A stretch of 64,000 bases of DNA from Azohydromonas australica DSM 1124 (lineage in GTDB: Bacteria; Pseudomonadota; Gammaproteobacteria; Burkholderiales; Burkholderiaceae_C), in the NCBI RefSeq assembly GCF_000430725.1, contig NZ_KE387203.1, positions 3,134 to 67,133 of the forward strand, read 5' to 3'. Position 1 is the stretch's first letter. Every line of letters starts with the position of its first letter. This document shows positions 9,624 to 18,752 of the stretch, one piece after another. A model generated the notes under the pieces. The model saw nothing but the letters and a program-made list of their open reading frames with translations, did not search any database and was not told the DNA's origin. A program made the translations under genes and the position numbers.

Positions 9624-10388
9624 TCAGGTCAGCACTTCGTTGGCCCGCTGCCTTATGTCTCCAAGGAGACGAGTTTCTATGGTCTTCGGCGACTCCTTGC
9701 GGGATATGGCCATGATCCCATCAAGATACAGCCTTCGATACAGGATCTCATTGTCGATCTGCGCCTTGACTTTTCCGTAGAGCGGCAGGTAGACGAGATT
9801 GGCAAAACCGACACCGTACAACGTGGCGACAAATGCCACTGCAATACCCTTGCCCAGTTCCGTCGGCTCGGCGATATGGCTGGTAACTTGAATAAGACCT
9901 AGCACCGCACCGACGATGCCGAACGTCGGCGAATAACCGCCCGCTTGCGACCATATTTTCGCAGCGGCCATCTGGTTGCGTTCATAGGCTTCGAGCTCCC
10001 TGTTCAGGGCGTCGTCAATGACGACGCTGGGGACTCCATTGGCCAGCAACTGTATTCCCCGGGCTGCAAACCCGCTGATGCCCTTCGTATTGATGGACTC
10101 CAGCCCCAGCAACCCTTCCATTTTGGCCTTGCGGCCCCATTCGAGGAGCCGGGTCAGATCTTTCTGATCCACCGGCTTGGGAGTGGAGAATGCCCAGCGA
10201 AGCTGCTTCAACCCGTCGAGGAAACGTGTCCAGGTATTCTGGATCATCACGGCTCCTATGGTGCCTCCCACCACGATCAGGAAAGCCTGTGCTTGAAACA
10301 GAACGGCCATTTGGCCGCCTTCCAAAGCAAAGCCCAGCCCAATTGCAGCCAGGGCAACAAGGGCTCCGGCAAGCGTCAAAAAATCCAT
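9624..10388 (-). CDS. MotA-like stator subunit (MotC/PomA type), second gene of CNBD-FliG operon
   Basis: 254 residues with four membrane helices. The N-terminal helix is followed by GGTIGAVMIQN, typical of PomA/MotC. The cytoplasmic loop carries the charged residues that contact FliG (RKAKMEGLLGLE). The second helix pair has the conserved proline in YSPTFGIVGAVLGLI. This is the ion-channel partner of the MotB-like protein, 44 bp downstream. There is no rotor, switch or hook gene nearby, so it is either a supplementary stator for the normal flagellum or part of a separate device. Zorya ZorA was considered and rejected: there is no long C-terminal tail. Confidence 0.87.
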   Translation of the reverse strand: MDFLTLAGALVALAAIGLGFALEGGQMAVLFQAQAFLIVVGGTIGAVMIQNTWTRFLDGLKQLRWAFSTPKPVDQKDLTRLLEWGRKAKMEGLLGLESINTKGISGFAARGIQLLANGVPSVVIDDALNRELEAYERNQMAAAKIWSQAGGYSPTFGIVGAVLGLIQVTSHIAEPTELGKGIAVAFVATLYGVGFANLVYLPLYGKVKAQIDNEILYRRLYLDGIMAISRKESPKTIETRLLGDIRQRANEVLT

Positions 10389-10444
10389 GGCCTTGTGACC
10401 CCGCTGTTCAGATTGATCTTGCGTTCAGCAATTGAAGGCTTGCA

Positions 10445-11665
10445 TCAGTTCGATGCGGTACTACCGTCATCCATCCCAAACCCTGCCGGCGTACCGACCG
10501 GGCGGCGCAAGGCCTTCACCGTTTCAAGCAGGGACTGCTCGATGTGCTCTATCTCTTCCGCATCGCCGCCTGCGCCTTCTTGCATCAGCGTTTCGATCTC
10601 TTCCCGCTTTGCCTTGGCCATGCAGGAAAACAATCTATCGCGCACGGCGCGGTCCGTGATGTGCTGGAACAGCCTGGCCAAGTCGAAATCATCGAAGCTG
10701 CTCAATGCCTCGAAAAGAATTCTCTTGTCGACCGTGATCAAATCGTCAACCGAGTACATCTCATGATTGGACTGCCGCTTTGAAAAGTAGGTTTTTCCCT
10801 TTTCAGCAATGACCCGCAGCACTTCGGAGCGCCGAAAAGCAAATATCTCGTCAGCGATTTCCCCGTGAGCCAGCTTTCTGAGCAGCAGGTCTCGACTCAC
10901 GCCGGTCAGCGCTTCGAGATCAACGATCTCTATCATCTCCTGCTCGGCGTGGAGTTTGTCTTCCAAATTGTGCTTGGTCAGCTCCTCTGCCCTTAGCACA
11001 ATATTCGCCATATTGAAAGACAATGTTTGCGCCCCGTTCAGCACCTCATTCAGGGCTGCCTCATGATAGGCACCGCTCAAGGTGACAAGGTTGAGCATGG
11101 CCATGCGCTTGAGAGTGGCCACCACATGGTGACGAGTATGACCAGTAATGTCTCGGCATTTCCGTACCACCTCGGCAACTTGAAGTGTGGTTACTGCTTC
11201 CCGGTAATCGCTGGACTGCCTGACTCGAGCGTCAGACGTTGCCATCAACGTGAGAATATGGGCATAGCTGAGGATGTCCGGACGTGCCTGCATATTCTCG
11301 TGAGTAGCAAGCAGCTCGTCCTTTTTCGTACCGGACAGGATCAGAGAGCGCAGCATATGCTTCAAGATTGCCGGAGCGCTGTCTATCATGTCCTGGAGGT
11401 AAGACGGCTCAACAATTTGCAGTTCGCAATAGCTCAATGCCTTGGCGGTGCAGTGGCGGGGACCGGATGACACGAGGGAGCTTTCACCGAAAAACTGCCC
11501 TTTGCCCAAGGTCGCCAGCACAATTCTTGCGTCCCCACGGCTGACCGACATTTCGACTGTCCCGTCCTTGATCACGTACATGGCAGGGACGCCGACATAG
11601 CCTTCCGAAAAAATAACTTCTCCAGGCGACACAGTTTTCAAGCGCACCGAAACTTGTTTCACCAT
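10445..11665 (-). CDS. Cyclic-nucleotide-binding protein with FliG_C-like domain
   Basis: 406 residues from ATG 11665, chosen because AGGGG lies 6 bp upstream; the frame stays open to 11848. Residues 10-115 form a cNMP-binding domain: FFGESSLVSSGPRHCTAKA has the Glu and the phosphate-binding Arg, with Cys72 next to it. Residues 130-205 look helical, ending in a winged-helix-like TRHHVVATLKRMAMLNLV. Residues 303-388 read like the FliG C-terminal domain: YSVDDLITVDKRILFEALSS, then DLARLFQHI, a segment like the MSKRAAE part of FliG (CMAKAKREE), and a final EEIEHIEQSLLETVKALRR helix. FliG_C carries the residues that touch MotA in the motor. It is first in an operon with the MotA- and MotB-like genes. 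Function unknown; a ligand-controlled element acting on the stator is my inference. Confidence 0.75.
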   Translation of the reverse strand: MVKQVSVRLKTVSPGEVIFSEGYVGVPAMYVIKDGTVEMSVSRGDARIVLATLGKGQFFGESSLVSSGPRHCTAKALSYCELQIVEPSYLQDMIDSAPAILKHMLRSLILSGTKKDELLATHENMQARPDILSYAHILTLMATSDARVRQSSDYREAVTTLQVAEVVRKCRDITGHTRHHVVATLKRMAMLNLVTLSGAYHEAALNEVLNGAQTLSFNMANIVLRAEELTKHNLEDKLHAEQEMIEIVDLEALTGVSRDLLLRKLAHGEIADEIFAFRRSEVLRVIAEKGKTYFSKRQSNHEMYSVDDLITVDKRILFEALSSFDDFDLARLFQHITDRAVRDRLFSCMAKAKREEIETLMQEGAGGDAEEIEHIEQSLLETVKALRRPVGTPAGFGMDDGSTASN

Positions 11666-11766
11666 TAAACCCCTACGAAACTCCAGAAAGCCAGCGGACA
11701 AGATGGCAGTGCCAAGATGCTTATAAGTGACGGCATCATCAGTCTGGTCACAACCACACGACGTGC

Positions 11767-11793
11767 GTATCGGCACATTTGCCGACAAGTTGA
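11767..11793 (-). promoter_or_regulatory. FliA (sigma-28) type promoter of the CNBD-FliG/motA/motB-like operon
   Basis: On the minus strand TCAACTTG (11786-11793) is followed, after exactly 11 bases, by GCCGATAC (11767-11774). The sigma-28 consensus is TAAAGTTT-N11-GCCGATAA, and TCAAG variants of the -35 occur in other genera. The -10 matches 7 of 8 and the -35 matches 5 of 8. Transcription would begin near 11760 and leave a leader of about 95 nt. Confidence 0.65.
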
Positions 11794-11830
11794 GGCAGGT
11801 TAAGGGTAATGCATAGCACCCGCAGCGCCA

Positions 11831-11844
11831 CGAAATTAATTTCG
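11831..11844. repeat. Perfect 14-bp palindrome
   Basis: CGAAATTAATTTCG reads the same on both strands. It lies 38 bp upstream of the FliA-type -35 element and may be an operator. The regulator is unknown. Confidence 0.4.
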
Positions 11845-12059
11845 GCATTAATTCACGACTTTAATTTTTCCGCGCAGCATGAGTGGCATGAGGACTGCGG
11901 CAGAGGGGCCGCCGCCAGCTGATTTCCAGCTCAATAAAAGGCGGGAATCACGCGACCCTGCAGCGACCGCGCCCGTGCGCAGGCCGCAGGCCTTTGGCCG
12001 AAACCCTTCCCCGGCAGCGCCTAGACTGGCTTTCCGATCCATCACGGGAGGCGGTTCAC

Positions 12060-12848
12060 ATGGCAGACATCGGCTTTGGACTGGATGAACGGGTGTTCGT
12101 GGTCACGGGCGCGGCGCAGGGCATCGGCGCGGCCTGCGCGCGGCGGTTGGCGGGGGACGGGGCGCGCGTGGCGCTGTGGGACCTGCACGACGAGGCCGGC
12201 AGTGCCCTGGCGGCGGAGCTGGGCAGCGAGGACGCCCGGGCGCTCTACCAGCGCTGCGACGTGTCCAGTGCCTCCGAGGTGCAGGCCGCCATGGCGGCAA
12301 CGCTCACCTTCTTCGGGCGCGTGGACGGGCTGGTGAACAACGCCGGCATCTTCCGCGCCGCGGAGTTCCTGGACATCACGGAGGCGGACTGGGACGCCGT
12401 CATCGGCGTCAACCTCAAGGGCGCCTTCCTGGTCGGACAAGCGGTGGCGCGCGAGCTGGTGCGCCAGGGCACGGGCGGGGCGATCGTGAACATGAGCTCG
12501 GTCAACGGGCGCACCGCCATCCCGACCATCGCCAGCTACAACGCCAGCAAGGGCGGCATCGACCAGCTCACGCGCGCCATGGCGCTGGGGCTGGTGAAGC
12601 AGCGCATCCGCGTCAACGCGGTGGCGCCGGGCACCATCGCCACCGAGCTGGCGCGCCAGGCGGTGCTGACCAGCGAGGAGGCCAAGGCGCGCATCCTGAG
12701 CCGCACGCCCATGGGCCGCCTGGGCGAGCCCGACGAGGTGGCGGACACGGTGGCGTACCTGCTGAGCGACGCGGCCAGCTACGTCACCGGCGAGATCGTC
12801 GTGGTGGACGGCGGGCGCATGGCGCTGAACTACACGATGCCCGCCTGA
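12060..12848 (+). CDS. SDR family oxidoreductase
   Basis: 262 residues. Classical short-chain dehydrogenase: [10 protein letters not shown] nucleotide-binding turn at about 16, NNAG in VNNAGIF, catalytic Ser in NMSSVNG, Tyr-x3-Lys in SYNASKGG, and the PG motif [10 protein letters not shown]. It transfers hydride between NAD(P) and an alcohol or ketone. The start at 12060 follows GGGAGG with an 8-bp spacer; the frame opens 66 bp earlier but without a ribosome site. It lies beside gloA and the convergent eda-edd pair, so a sugar or sugar-acid substrate is possible, but sequence alone does not show this. Confidence 0.88.
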   Translation: MADIGFGLDERVFVVTGAAQGIGAACARRLAGDGARVALWDLHDEAGSALAAELGSEDARALYQRCDVSSASEVQAAMAATLTFFGRVDGLVNNAGIFRAAEFLDITEADWDAVIGVNLKGAFLVGQAVARELVRQGTGGAIVNMSSVNGRTAIPTIASYNASKGGIDQLTRAMALGLVKQRIRVNAVAPGTIATELARQAVLTSEEAKARILSRTPMGRLGEPDEVADTVAYLLSDAASYVTGEIVVVDGGRMALNYTMPA

Positions 12849-12916
12849 GGACCGGGGGCGGGAGCCGGCTGGCACACTCGCCCGCTCCCTTGGCAACACC
12901 AGAGCAGGACTCTCCG

Positions 12917-13318
12917 ATGCGATTCCTTCACACCATGCTGCGCGTGGGCAACCTGCAGCGCTCCATCGACTTCTACACGCAGGTGCTGGGCATGGAGCTG
13001 CTGCGCACCACGAAGCGGCCCGAGCAGCAGTACGACCTGGCCTTCGTCGGCTACGGCGGCGGCAACCCGGGGCAGGCCGAGATCGAGCTGACCTACAACT
13101 ACGGCGTCGAGAAATACGAGCTGGGCAGCGCCTACGGCCACATCGCCATCGGCGTGGAAGACGTGGCCGCCACCTGCGCCGCGGTGCGCGAGAAGGCTGC
13201 CGCGCTGGGCGGCGCCATCACGCGCGAGCCTGGCCCGGTCAAGGGCGGCAACACCGTCATCGCCTTCATCACGGACCCGGACGGCTACAAGGTCGAGCTG
13301 ATCCAGCGGGGGACCTGA
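12917..13318 (+). CDS. gloA: Lactoylglutathione lyase (glyoxalase I)
   Basis: 133 residues, close to the length and sequence of E. coli Glo[41 protein letters not shown] and [10 protein letters not shown]. The metal ligands are visible as His5, Glu56, His74 and a Glu near 127, the nickel-type set. The enzyme converts the methylglyoxal-glutathione hemithioacetal to S-lactoylglutathione in the cytoplasm. It follows the SDR gene by 68 bp on the same strand and converges with eda, with only 4 bp between the stops. Confidence 0.96.
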   Translation: MRFLHTMLRVGNLQRSIDFYTQVLGMELLRTTKRPEQQYDLAFVGYGGGNPGQAEIELTYNYGVEKYELGSAYGHIAIGVEDVAATCAAVREKAAALGGAITREPGPVKGGNTVIAFITDPDGYKVELIQRGT

Positions 13319-13322
13319 AGAC

Positions 13323-13945
13323 TCATCCCCTCAACGCCTGCGCCTCCCGAGCCAGCTGCGTGATGCGCGCCCAGTCGCCCGCGGCGACCGCGTCGGCCGG
13401 CGTGAGCCAGGAGCCGCCGCAGACCTTCACGTTGGGCAGCGCCAGGAAGTCCGGCGCGTTTTGCGGCGTCAGGCCGCCGGTGGGGCAGAAGGCCACGTCC
13501 GCGAAGGGACCGCCCAGCGCCTTGAGCATCGGAATGCCGCCCGCCGCCGTCGCCGGGAAGAACTTCAGGAAACTGAAGCCGTCGGCGTTGGCGGCCATCA
13601 CCTCGGTCGCCGTGGCCACGCCGGGCAGCAGCGGCAGACCGATCTCGCGGCACTCCAGGCCGATCTCCGAAACGTAGCCCGGCGTGACGGCGAACTGGCA
13701 GCCGGCGTCGCGCGCGGCGCGGGCGTCGGCCACCGTGCGCACGGTGCCGGCGCCCACGATGGCGTCGGGCACCTCGCGCGCGATGGCCTCCATGCACTGC
13801 AGCGCCACCGGGGTGCGCAGCGTCACCTCCAGCACGCGCACGCCGCCTTCGACCAGCGCCTGCGCCATGGGCACGGCGTCTTCCAGGCGCTGGATGACGA
13901 TCACGGGGATGACCGGCCCGAAACCGGCCAGCTCGATGGGGTTGG

Positions 13946-13955
<10 letters not shown>
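13323..13955 (-). CDS. eda: KDPG/KHG aldolase (2-dehydro-3-deoxy-phosphogluconate aldolase)
   Basis: 210 residues, a class I aldolase of the Entner-Doudoroff pathway. VLEVTLRT holds the catalytic Glu, VGAGTV and VTPG line the barrel, and the Schiff-base lysine is in FLKFFPA. It splits KDPG into pyruvate and glyceraldehyde 3-phosphate. It overlaps the end of edd by 10 bp and is therefore translated from the same message, as expected for this pathway. Confidence 0.95.
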
Positions 13956-15754
<1,799 letters not shown>

Positions 15755-15770
15755 GGGCGTGGCGGCTTCA

Positions 15771-15808
15771 TGTAACTCGGTTACTCATTCTGAAGTAACC
15801 GAGTTACA
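15771..15808. promoter_or_regulatory. Double operator at the edd start (15-bp perfect inverted repeat)
   Basis: TGTAACTCGGTTACT (15771-15785) and its exact complement AGTAACCGAGTTACA (15794-15808) flank an 8-bp spacer. Each arm is itself a dyad, GTAAC-tcg-GTTAC, with centres 23 bp apart, about two helical turns. This looks like two sites for a dimeric repressor between edd and the divergent chaC gene. Half sites of the TGTAAC kind occur in operators of sugar-acid regulators (HexR, GntR), but the regulator cannot be assigned. Confidence 0.75.
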
Positions 15809-15867
15809 GCGTCAATGGGTCCGGACCCGCAGGCGCGGCAAGCGCTGCACCCGCTACGCTGCCCGGC

Positions 15868-16485
15868 ATGGACCCGACGCTGCTGCAAGAGAGCCTGCAA
15901 TTGCGCGATCCGCTGGCGCTGCTGCGGCAGGTGCTGCGGCAATGGGATCGCGGCGACCTGTGGGTGTTCGGCTACGGCTCGCTGATCTGGCGCCCGGAGT
16001 TCGACGCCGAGGAGCAGCGCCCGGCGCAGGTGCATGGCTACCACCGGGCGCTGCGCATGCGCTCGCGCGTCAACCGCGGCACGCCGGAGCGGCCGGGGCT
16101 GGTCTATGCGCTGCTGCCCGGCGGCTCCTGCCGCGGCGTGGTGTACCGCGTGGCGCAGCCACGGGTGGAGGAGGAGCTGACGCGGCTGTGGGCGCGCGAG
16201 ATGCCCACCGGCGTCTACGACCCGCGCTGGCTCAAGTGCCACACGCCGGGCGGGCCGGTGCGGGCATTGGCCTTCACGCTGAGCCGGCGCAGCCCCAGCT
16301 ACACCGGGCGGCTGTCGGAAGAGGAGCTGCTGGAGGTCCTGCGCCACGCGCGCGGGCGCTTCGGCAGCACGCTGGATTACCTGGTGCACACCGCCACCGC
16401 GCTGCGCCGCCACGGCATGCCGGACCGCGAGAGCGAGAAGCTGCTGGCGCTGGCGCGCCGGCATCGGCTGATCGAAGGCGGCTGA
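15868..16485 (+). CDS. chaC: ChaC-like gamma-glutamylcyclotransferase
   Basis: 205 residues. VFGYGSLIWRP is the substrate-binding signature of ChaC proteins, and WAREMPTGVYDP contains the likely catalytic glutamate. ChaC enzymes split glutathione into 5-oxoproline and Cys-Gly in the cytosol. Divergent from edd, with 113 bp between starts including the inverted repeat. A TACGCT hexamer ends 7 bp before the ATG and no Shine-Dalgarno sequence is seen. A strong hairpin follows the stop. Confidence 0.88.
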   Translation: MDPTLLQESLQLRDPLALLRQVLRQWDRGDLWVFGYGSLIWRPEFDAEEQRPAQVHGYHRALRMRSRVNRGTPERPGLVYALLPGGSCRGVVYRVAQPRVEEELTRLWAREMPTGVYDPRWLKCHTPGGPVRALAFTLSRRSPSYTGRLSEEELLEVLRHARGRFGSTLDYLVHTATALRRHGMPDRESEKLLALARRHRLIEGG

Positions 16486-16488
16486 AAC

Positions 16489-16520
16489 AAAAAAGGCCGC
16501 CTGCGGGAGGCGGCCTTCAA
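16489..16520. terminator. Bidirectional rho-independent terminator
   Basis: AAGGCCGCCT (16493-16502) pairs perfectly with AGGCGGCCTT (16508-16517) around a 5-base loop. On the minus strand the stem is followed by a run of six T, so it is strongest for the MobA-like gene; it also lies 8 bp after the chaC stop. Confidence 0.88.
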
Positions 16521-16568
16521 GCCCTGCAAGGGCCGGAGGGACGAGCCGGCGGGCTCGCCCCGAGAGGA

Positions 16569-17219
16569 TCAGAAGGCCGGCGGCGCCGGCGCCCAGGCGC
16601 GCGGCCCCGGCGGCGGGGCGACCGGCTCGGCCAGGTCGCGCAGCGATTCCAGGTCCAGCTGCGTGCCGGGATCGTCCACGTCCACGCCGCAGGAGGGGTA
16701 GCGCGCCACCAGGCGGCGCGCGCCGCTGTCGTCGGGCAGCTGGACCAGCTCCGAGTACAGCTCCGCGGCGAAGCCCACCGGGTGGCCGCGCCGGCCGGCG
16801 TGCTGGGCATAGGCTACCGCGTGCACGCGCAGCGCCTGCGCCACCGCCACCAGCGTGCCGGGCTGCACCAGCGGCATGTCGGCCGGCAGCACCACCCAGC
16901 CCGAGGCGCCTGGCCGCGTGCCGACACCGGCCGCGATGCAGTCGCTCAAGCTCGGCACCGCCGTGCCGCCGTCGGGCTGCTTCACCTCGGGCAGGACCAC
17001 CACGTCGCGCGCGGCCACGTGGGCACGGGCGCTGGCTTCGAGCCTGGGCGTGGTCACCACCAGGACCGGCAGCTCACTAGCGACAGCCTGGCGCAGCGTG
17101 GCATCGAGCATGTCGGCATCGTCAAGCTGGCGCGGAGCGCGCAGCGGACCGTAGAAGCGGCTGCCGCGACCAGCGGCCAGCACGATCACCGTGGGGCAGA
17201 AAGCCATATCGAGCACCAT
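16569..17219 (-). CDS. MobA-like NTP transferase domain protein (atypical)
   Basis: 216 residues from ATG 17219, which has GGAGG 6 bp upstream. The nucleotide-binding loop [10 protein letters not shown] and PADMPLV match the MobA/MocA family, which transfers CMP or GMP to molybdopterin or activates sugars. The lysine that normally follows the loop (GxGxRMGxxK) is missing: the sequence reads [11 protein letters not shown]. The segment that normally holds the LxGxPLL motif is also unlike the family. Activity is therefore doubtful. There are no molybdenum genes nearby. Followed by a strong terminator. Confidence 0.65.
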   Translation of the reverse strand: MVLDMAFCPTVIVLAAGRGSRFYGPLRAPRQLDDADMLDATLRQAVASELPVLVVTTPRLEASARAHVAARDVVVLPEVKQPDGGTAVPSLSDCIAAGVGTRPGASGWVVLPADMPLVQPGTLVAVAQALRVHAVAYAQHAGRRGHPVGFAAELYSELVQLPDDSGARRLVARYPSCGVDVDDPGTQLDLESLRDLAEPVAPPPGPRAWAPAPPAF

Positions 17220-17355
17220 CCTTGACCTCCGCGAACACCTCCGGGTGCCCCAAGGGCGGCAGTCTCGTTGCACCGCAGCAAGAATCAAAGTGGGAACTGT
17301 CCCTAGGGCGCACCGAGTAAGAGATCCCCCTTGGTCCAGGGTTTATCCTTGGTCC

Positions 17356-17994
17356 ATGGATACCCGACTCGCCGATTTGCGCAAGAGCTATGAGCGCGCC
17401 GAACTCGATGAAGAGGCCTCACAGGCCGACCCGCTGCGGCAGTTCGAGCTGTGGCTGCAGCAGGCGCTGGAAGCGCAGCTGCCCGAGCCCAATGCCATGA
17501 CCGTGGCCACCGTCGGGCCCGATGGCCGGCCTTCCACGCGCGTGGTGCTGATCAAGGGCTGCGATGCGCGCGGCATCGTCTGGTACACGAACTACGACAG
17601 CCGCAAGGGCCGCGAGCTGGCGCAGAACCCCTTCGCGGCGCTGCAGTTTCACTGGGTCGAGCTGGAGCGCGTGGTGCGCATCGAGGGCCGCGTGGAGAAG
17701 ACCAGCGCCGAGGAGTCGGATGCTTATTTCAACTCGCGCCCGCTGGATTCGCGCCTGGGCGCCTGGGCTTCGCCGCAGAGCGAGGTGATCAGCGGCCGCA
17801 CGGTGCTGGTGGCCAATGCCGCCAAGGCCGGCGTGCGCTTCGGACTCAACCCGCCGCGCCCGCCGCACTGGGGCGGCTTCCGGCTGGTGCCCGACCGCTG
17901 GGAGTTCTGGCAGGGCCGCAAGTCGCGCCTGCACGACCGGCTGCGCTACCGGCTGCAGGACGGCCTGTGGGTGCGCGAGCGGCTGGCGCCGTGA
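17356..17994 (+). CDS. pdxH: Pyridoxine/pyridoxamine 5'-phosphate oxidase
   Basis: 212 residues, usual length. N-terminal [14 protein letters not shown]-binding RVVLIKG and [12 protein letters not shown], substrate residues in [17 protein letters not shown], and the C-terminal RLHDRLRYR are all present. The FMN enzyme oxidises pyridoxine or pyridoxamine phosphate to pyridoxal phosphate. No Shine-Dalgarno sequence precedes the ATG; instead CCTTGGTCCA occurs twice (17329-17338 and 17347-17356), the second copy ending on the A of the start codon. Confidence 0.95.
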   Translation: MDTRLADLRKSYERAELDEEASQADPLRQFELWLQQALEAQLPEPNAMTVATVGPDGRPSTRVVLIKGCDARGIVWYTNYDSRKGRELAQNPFAALQFHWVELERVVRIEGRVEKTSAEESDAYFNSRPLDSRLGAWASPQSEVISGRTVLVANAAKAGVRFGLNPPRPPHWGGFRLVPDRWEFWQGRKSRLHDRLRYRLQDGLWVRERLAP

Positions 17995-18006
17995 ATCCAC
18001 GAACCC

Positions 18007-18077
18007 GTTCGGGCTGAGCCTGTCGAAGCCGTGCCGCCCACTCCGGCGGCAAGCCCTTCGACAAGCTCAGGGCGAAC
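18007..18077. repeat. Palindromic intergenic repeat (REP-like)
   Basis: GTTCGGGCTGAGCCTGTCGAAG-type sequence at 18007-18028 is nearly the reverse complement of CTTCGACAAGCTCAGGGCGAAC-type sequence at 18056-18077, with a 27-bp loop. This sequence is a common dispersed intergenic repeat of proteobacterial genomes. Between the converging pdxH and msrA genes it could also act as a hairpin terminator. Only one full copy was found here. Confidence 0.8.
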
Positions 18078-18089
18078 GGCGCCTGCAGC

Positions 18090-18623
18090 TCAGGAAGCTT
18101 TCACCCGCTGCTTGAACGTCTTCCTGAACTTCTCCACCTTGGGCGCCACCACGAAGGCGCAGTAGCCCTGCCCGGGGTGGTTGGCGAAGTAGTGCTGGTG
18201 GTAGTCCTCAGCCCGGGAGTAGTTCTCCTCGGGCACCAGCTCCGTGACCACGCGCCCGCCCAGCGCCTCGTTCACCTCGGCCAGCACCTCGCGCGCCACC
18301 GCCGCCTGCGCCTCGTCATGGGTGTAGATGCCGGAGCGGTACTGCGGCCCCACGTCGTTGCCCTGGCGGTTGCGCGTGGTGGGGTCGTGGATGGTGAAGA
18401 AGATCTCCAGCACCTCGCGCAGCGGGATGCGCTGCGGATCGAAAGTGACACGCACCACTTCCGCGTGGCCTGTGTCACCTTGGCACACCTGCTCGTAGCT
18501 CGGCCGCACCACGTGGCCGTTGGTGTAGCCGGACTCCACCGCCAGCACCCCGTCGACCAGCTCGTACACCGCCTCCGTGCACCAGAAGCAGCCGCCGCCC
18601 AGGGTGATCGTCTCGGACGCCAT
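18090..18623 (-). CDS. msrA: Peptide methionine sulfoxide reductase A
   Basis: 177 residues from ATG 18623, which has AAAGGAGG 5 bp upstream; an in-frame ATG lies six codons earlier. The active-site GCFWC motif is near residue 12, followed by YTNGHVVRPSYEQVCQGDTGHAE and YHQHYFANHPGQGYC. It reduces S-methionine sulfoxide in proteins and free methionine sulfoxide with thioredoxin. A cysteine near the C-terminus (GQGYC) can act as resolving residue. A stand-alone gene without msrB. Confidence 0.95.
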   Translation of the reverse strand: MASETITLGGGCFWCTEAVYELVDGVLAVESGYTNGHVVRPSYEQVCQGDTGHAEVVRVTFDPQRIPLREVLEIFFTIHDPTTRNRQGNDVGPQYRSGIYTHDEAQAAVAREVLAEVNEALGGRVVTELVPEENYSRAEDYHQHYFANHPGQGYCAFVVAPKVEKFRKTFKQRVKAS

Positions 18624-18752
18624 CTGCGCCTCCTTTCGCATGCGGCCGCCCAGCGCGGCCGCGACGCGGCGATTCTGCGGCGCGGCGGATCAGCCCTTCC
18701 GCCGCGCAGGTCGAAGCGCCGGGCCAAAGCGCCAGGCGGCCCGCGCCGCGGC

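Larger units (their letters stand above)
11666..12059. other. AT-richer divergent intergenic region
   Basis: About 394 bp without a gene between the CNBD-FliG operon (minus) and the SDR gene (plus). It holds a FliA-type promoter for the operon (11767-11793), a perfect 14-bp palindrome CGAAATTAATTTCG at 11831-11844, and an AT-rich stretch around 11830-11872. No clear sigma-70 promoter for the SDR gene was recognised. Confidence 0.7.

Noticed and set aside
8773..10388. Zorya-type anti-phage system suggested by MotA/MotB-like genes
   Set aside because: The MotA-like protein has only 254 residues and no long cytoplasmic tail, no ZorC, ZorD or ZorE helicase/nuclease gene is nearby, and the operon has a FliA-type promoter and a FliG-like partner.
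17299..17309. GTCCCTAGGGC shared with 20169-20179
   Set aside because: A short self-complementary core (CCCTAGGG) in two unrelated gaps; too short to distinguish from chance.
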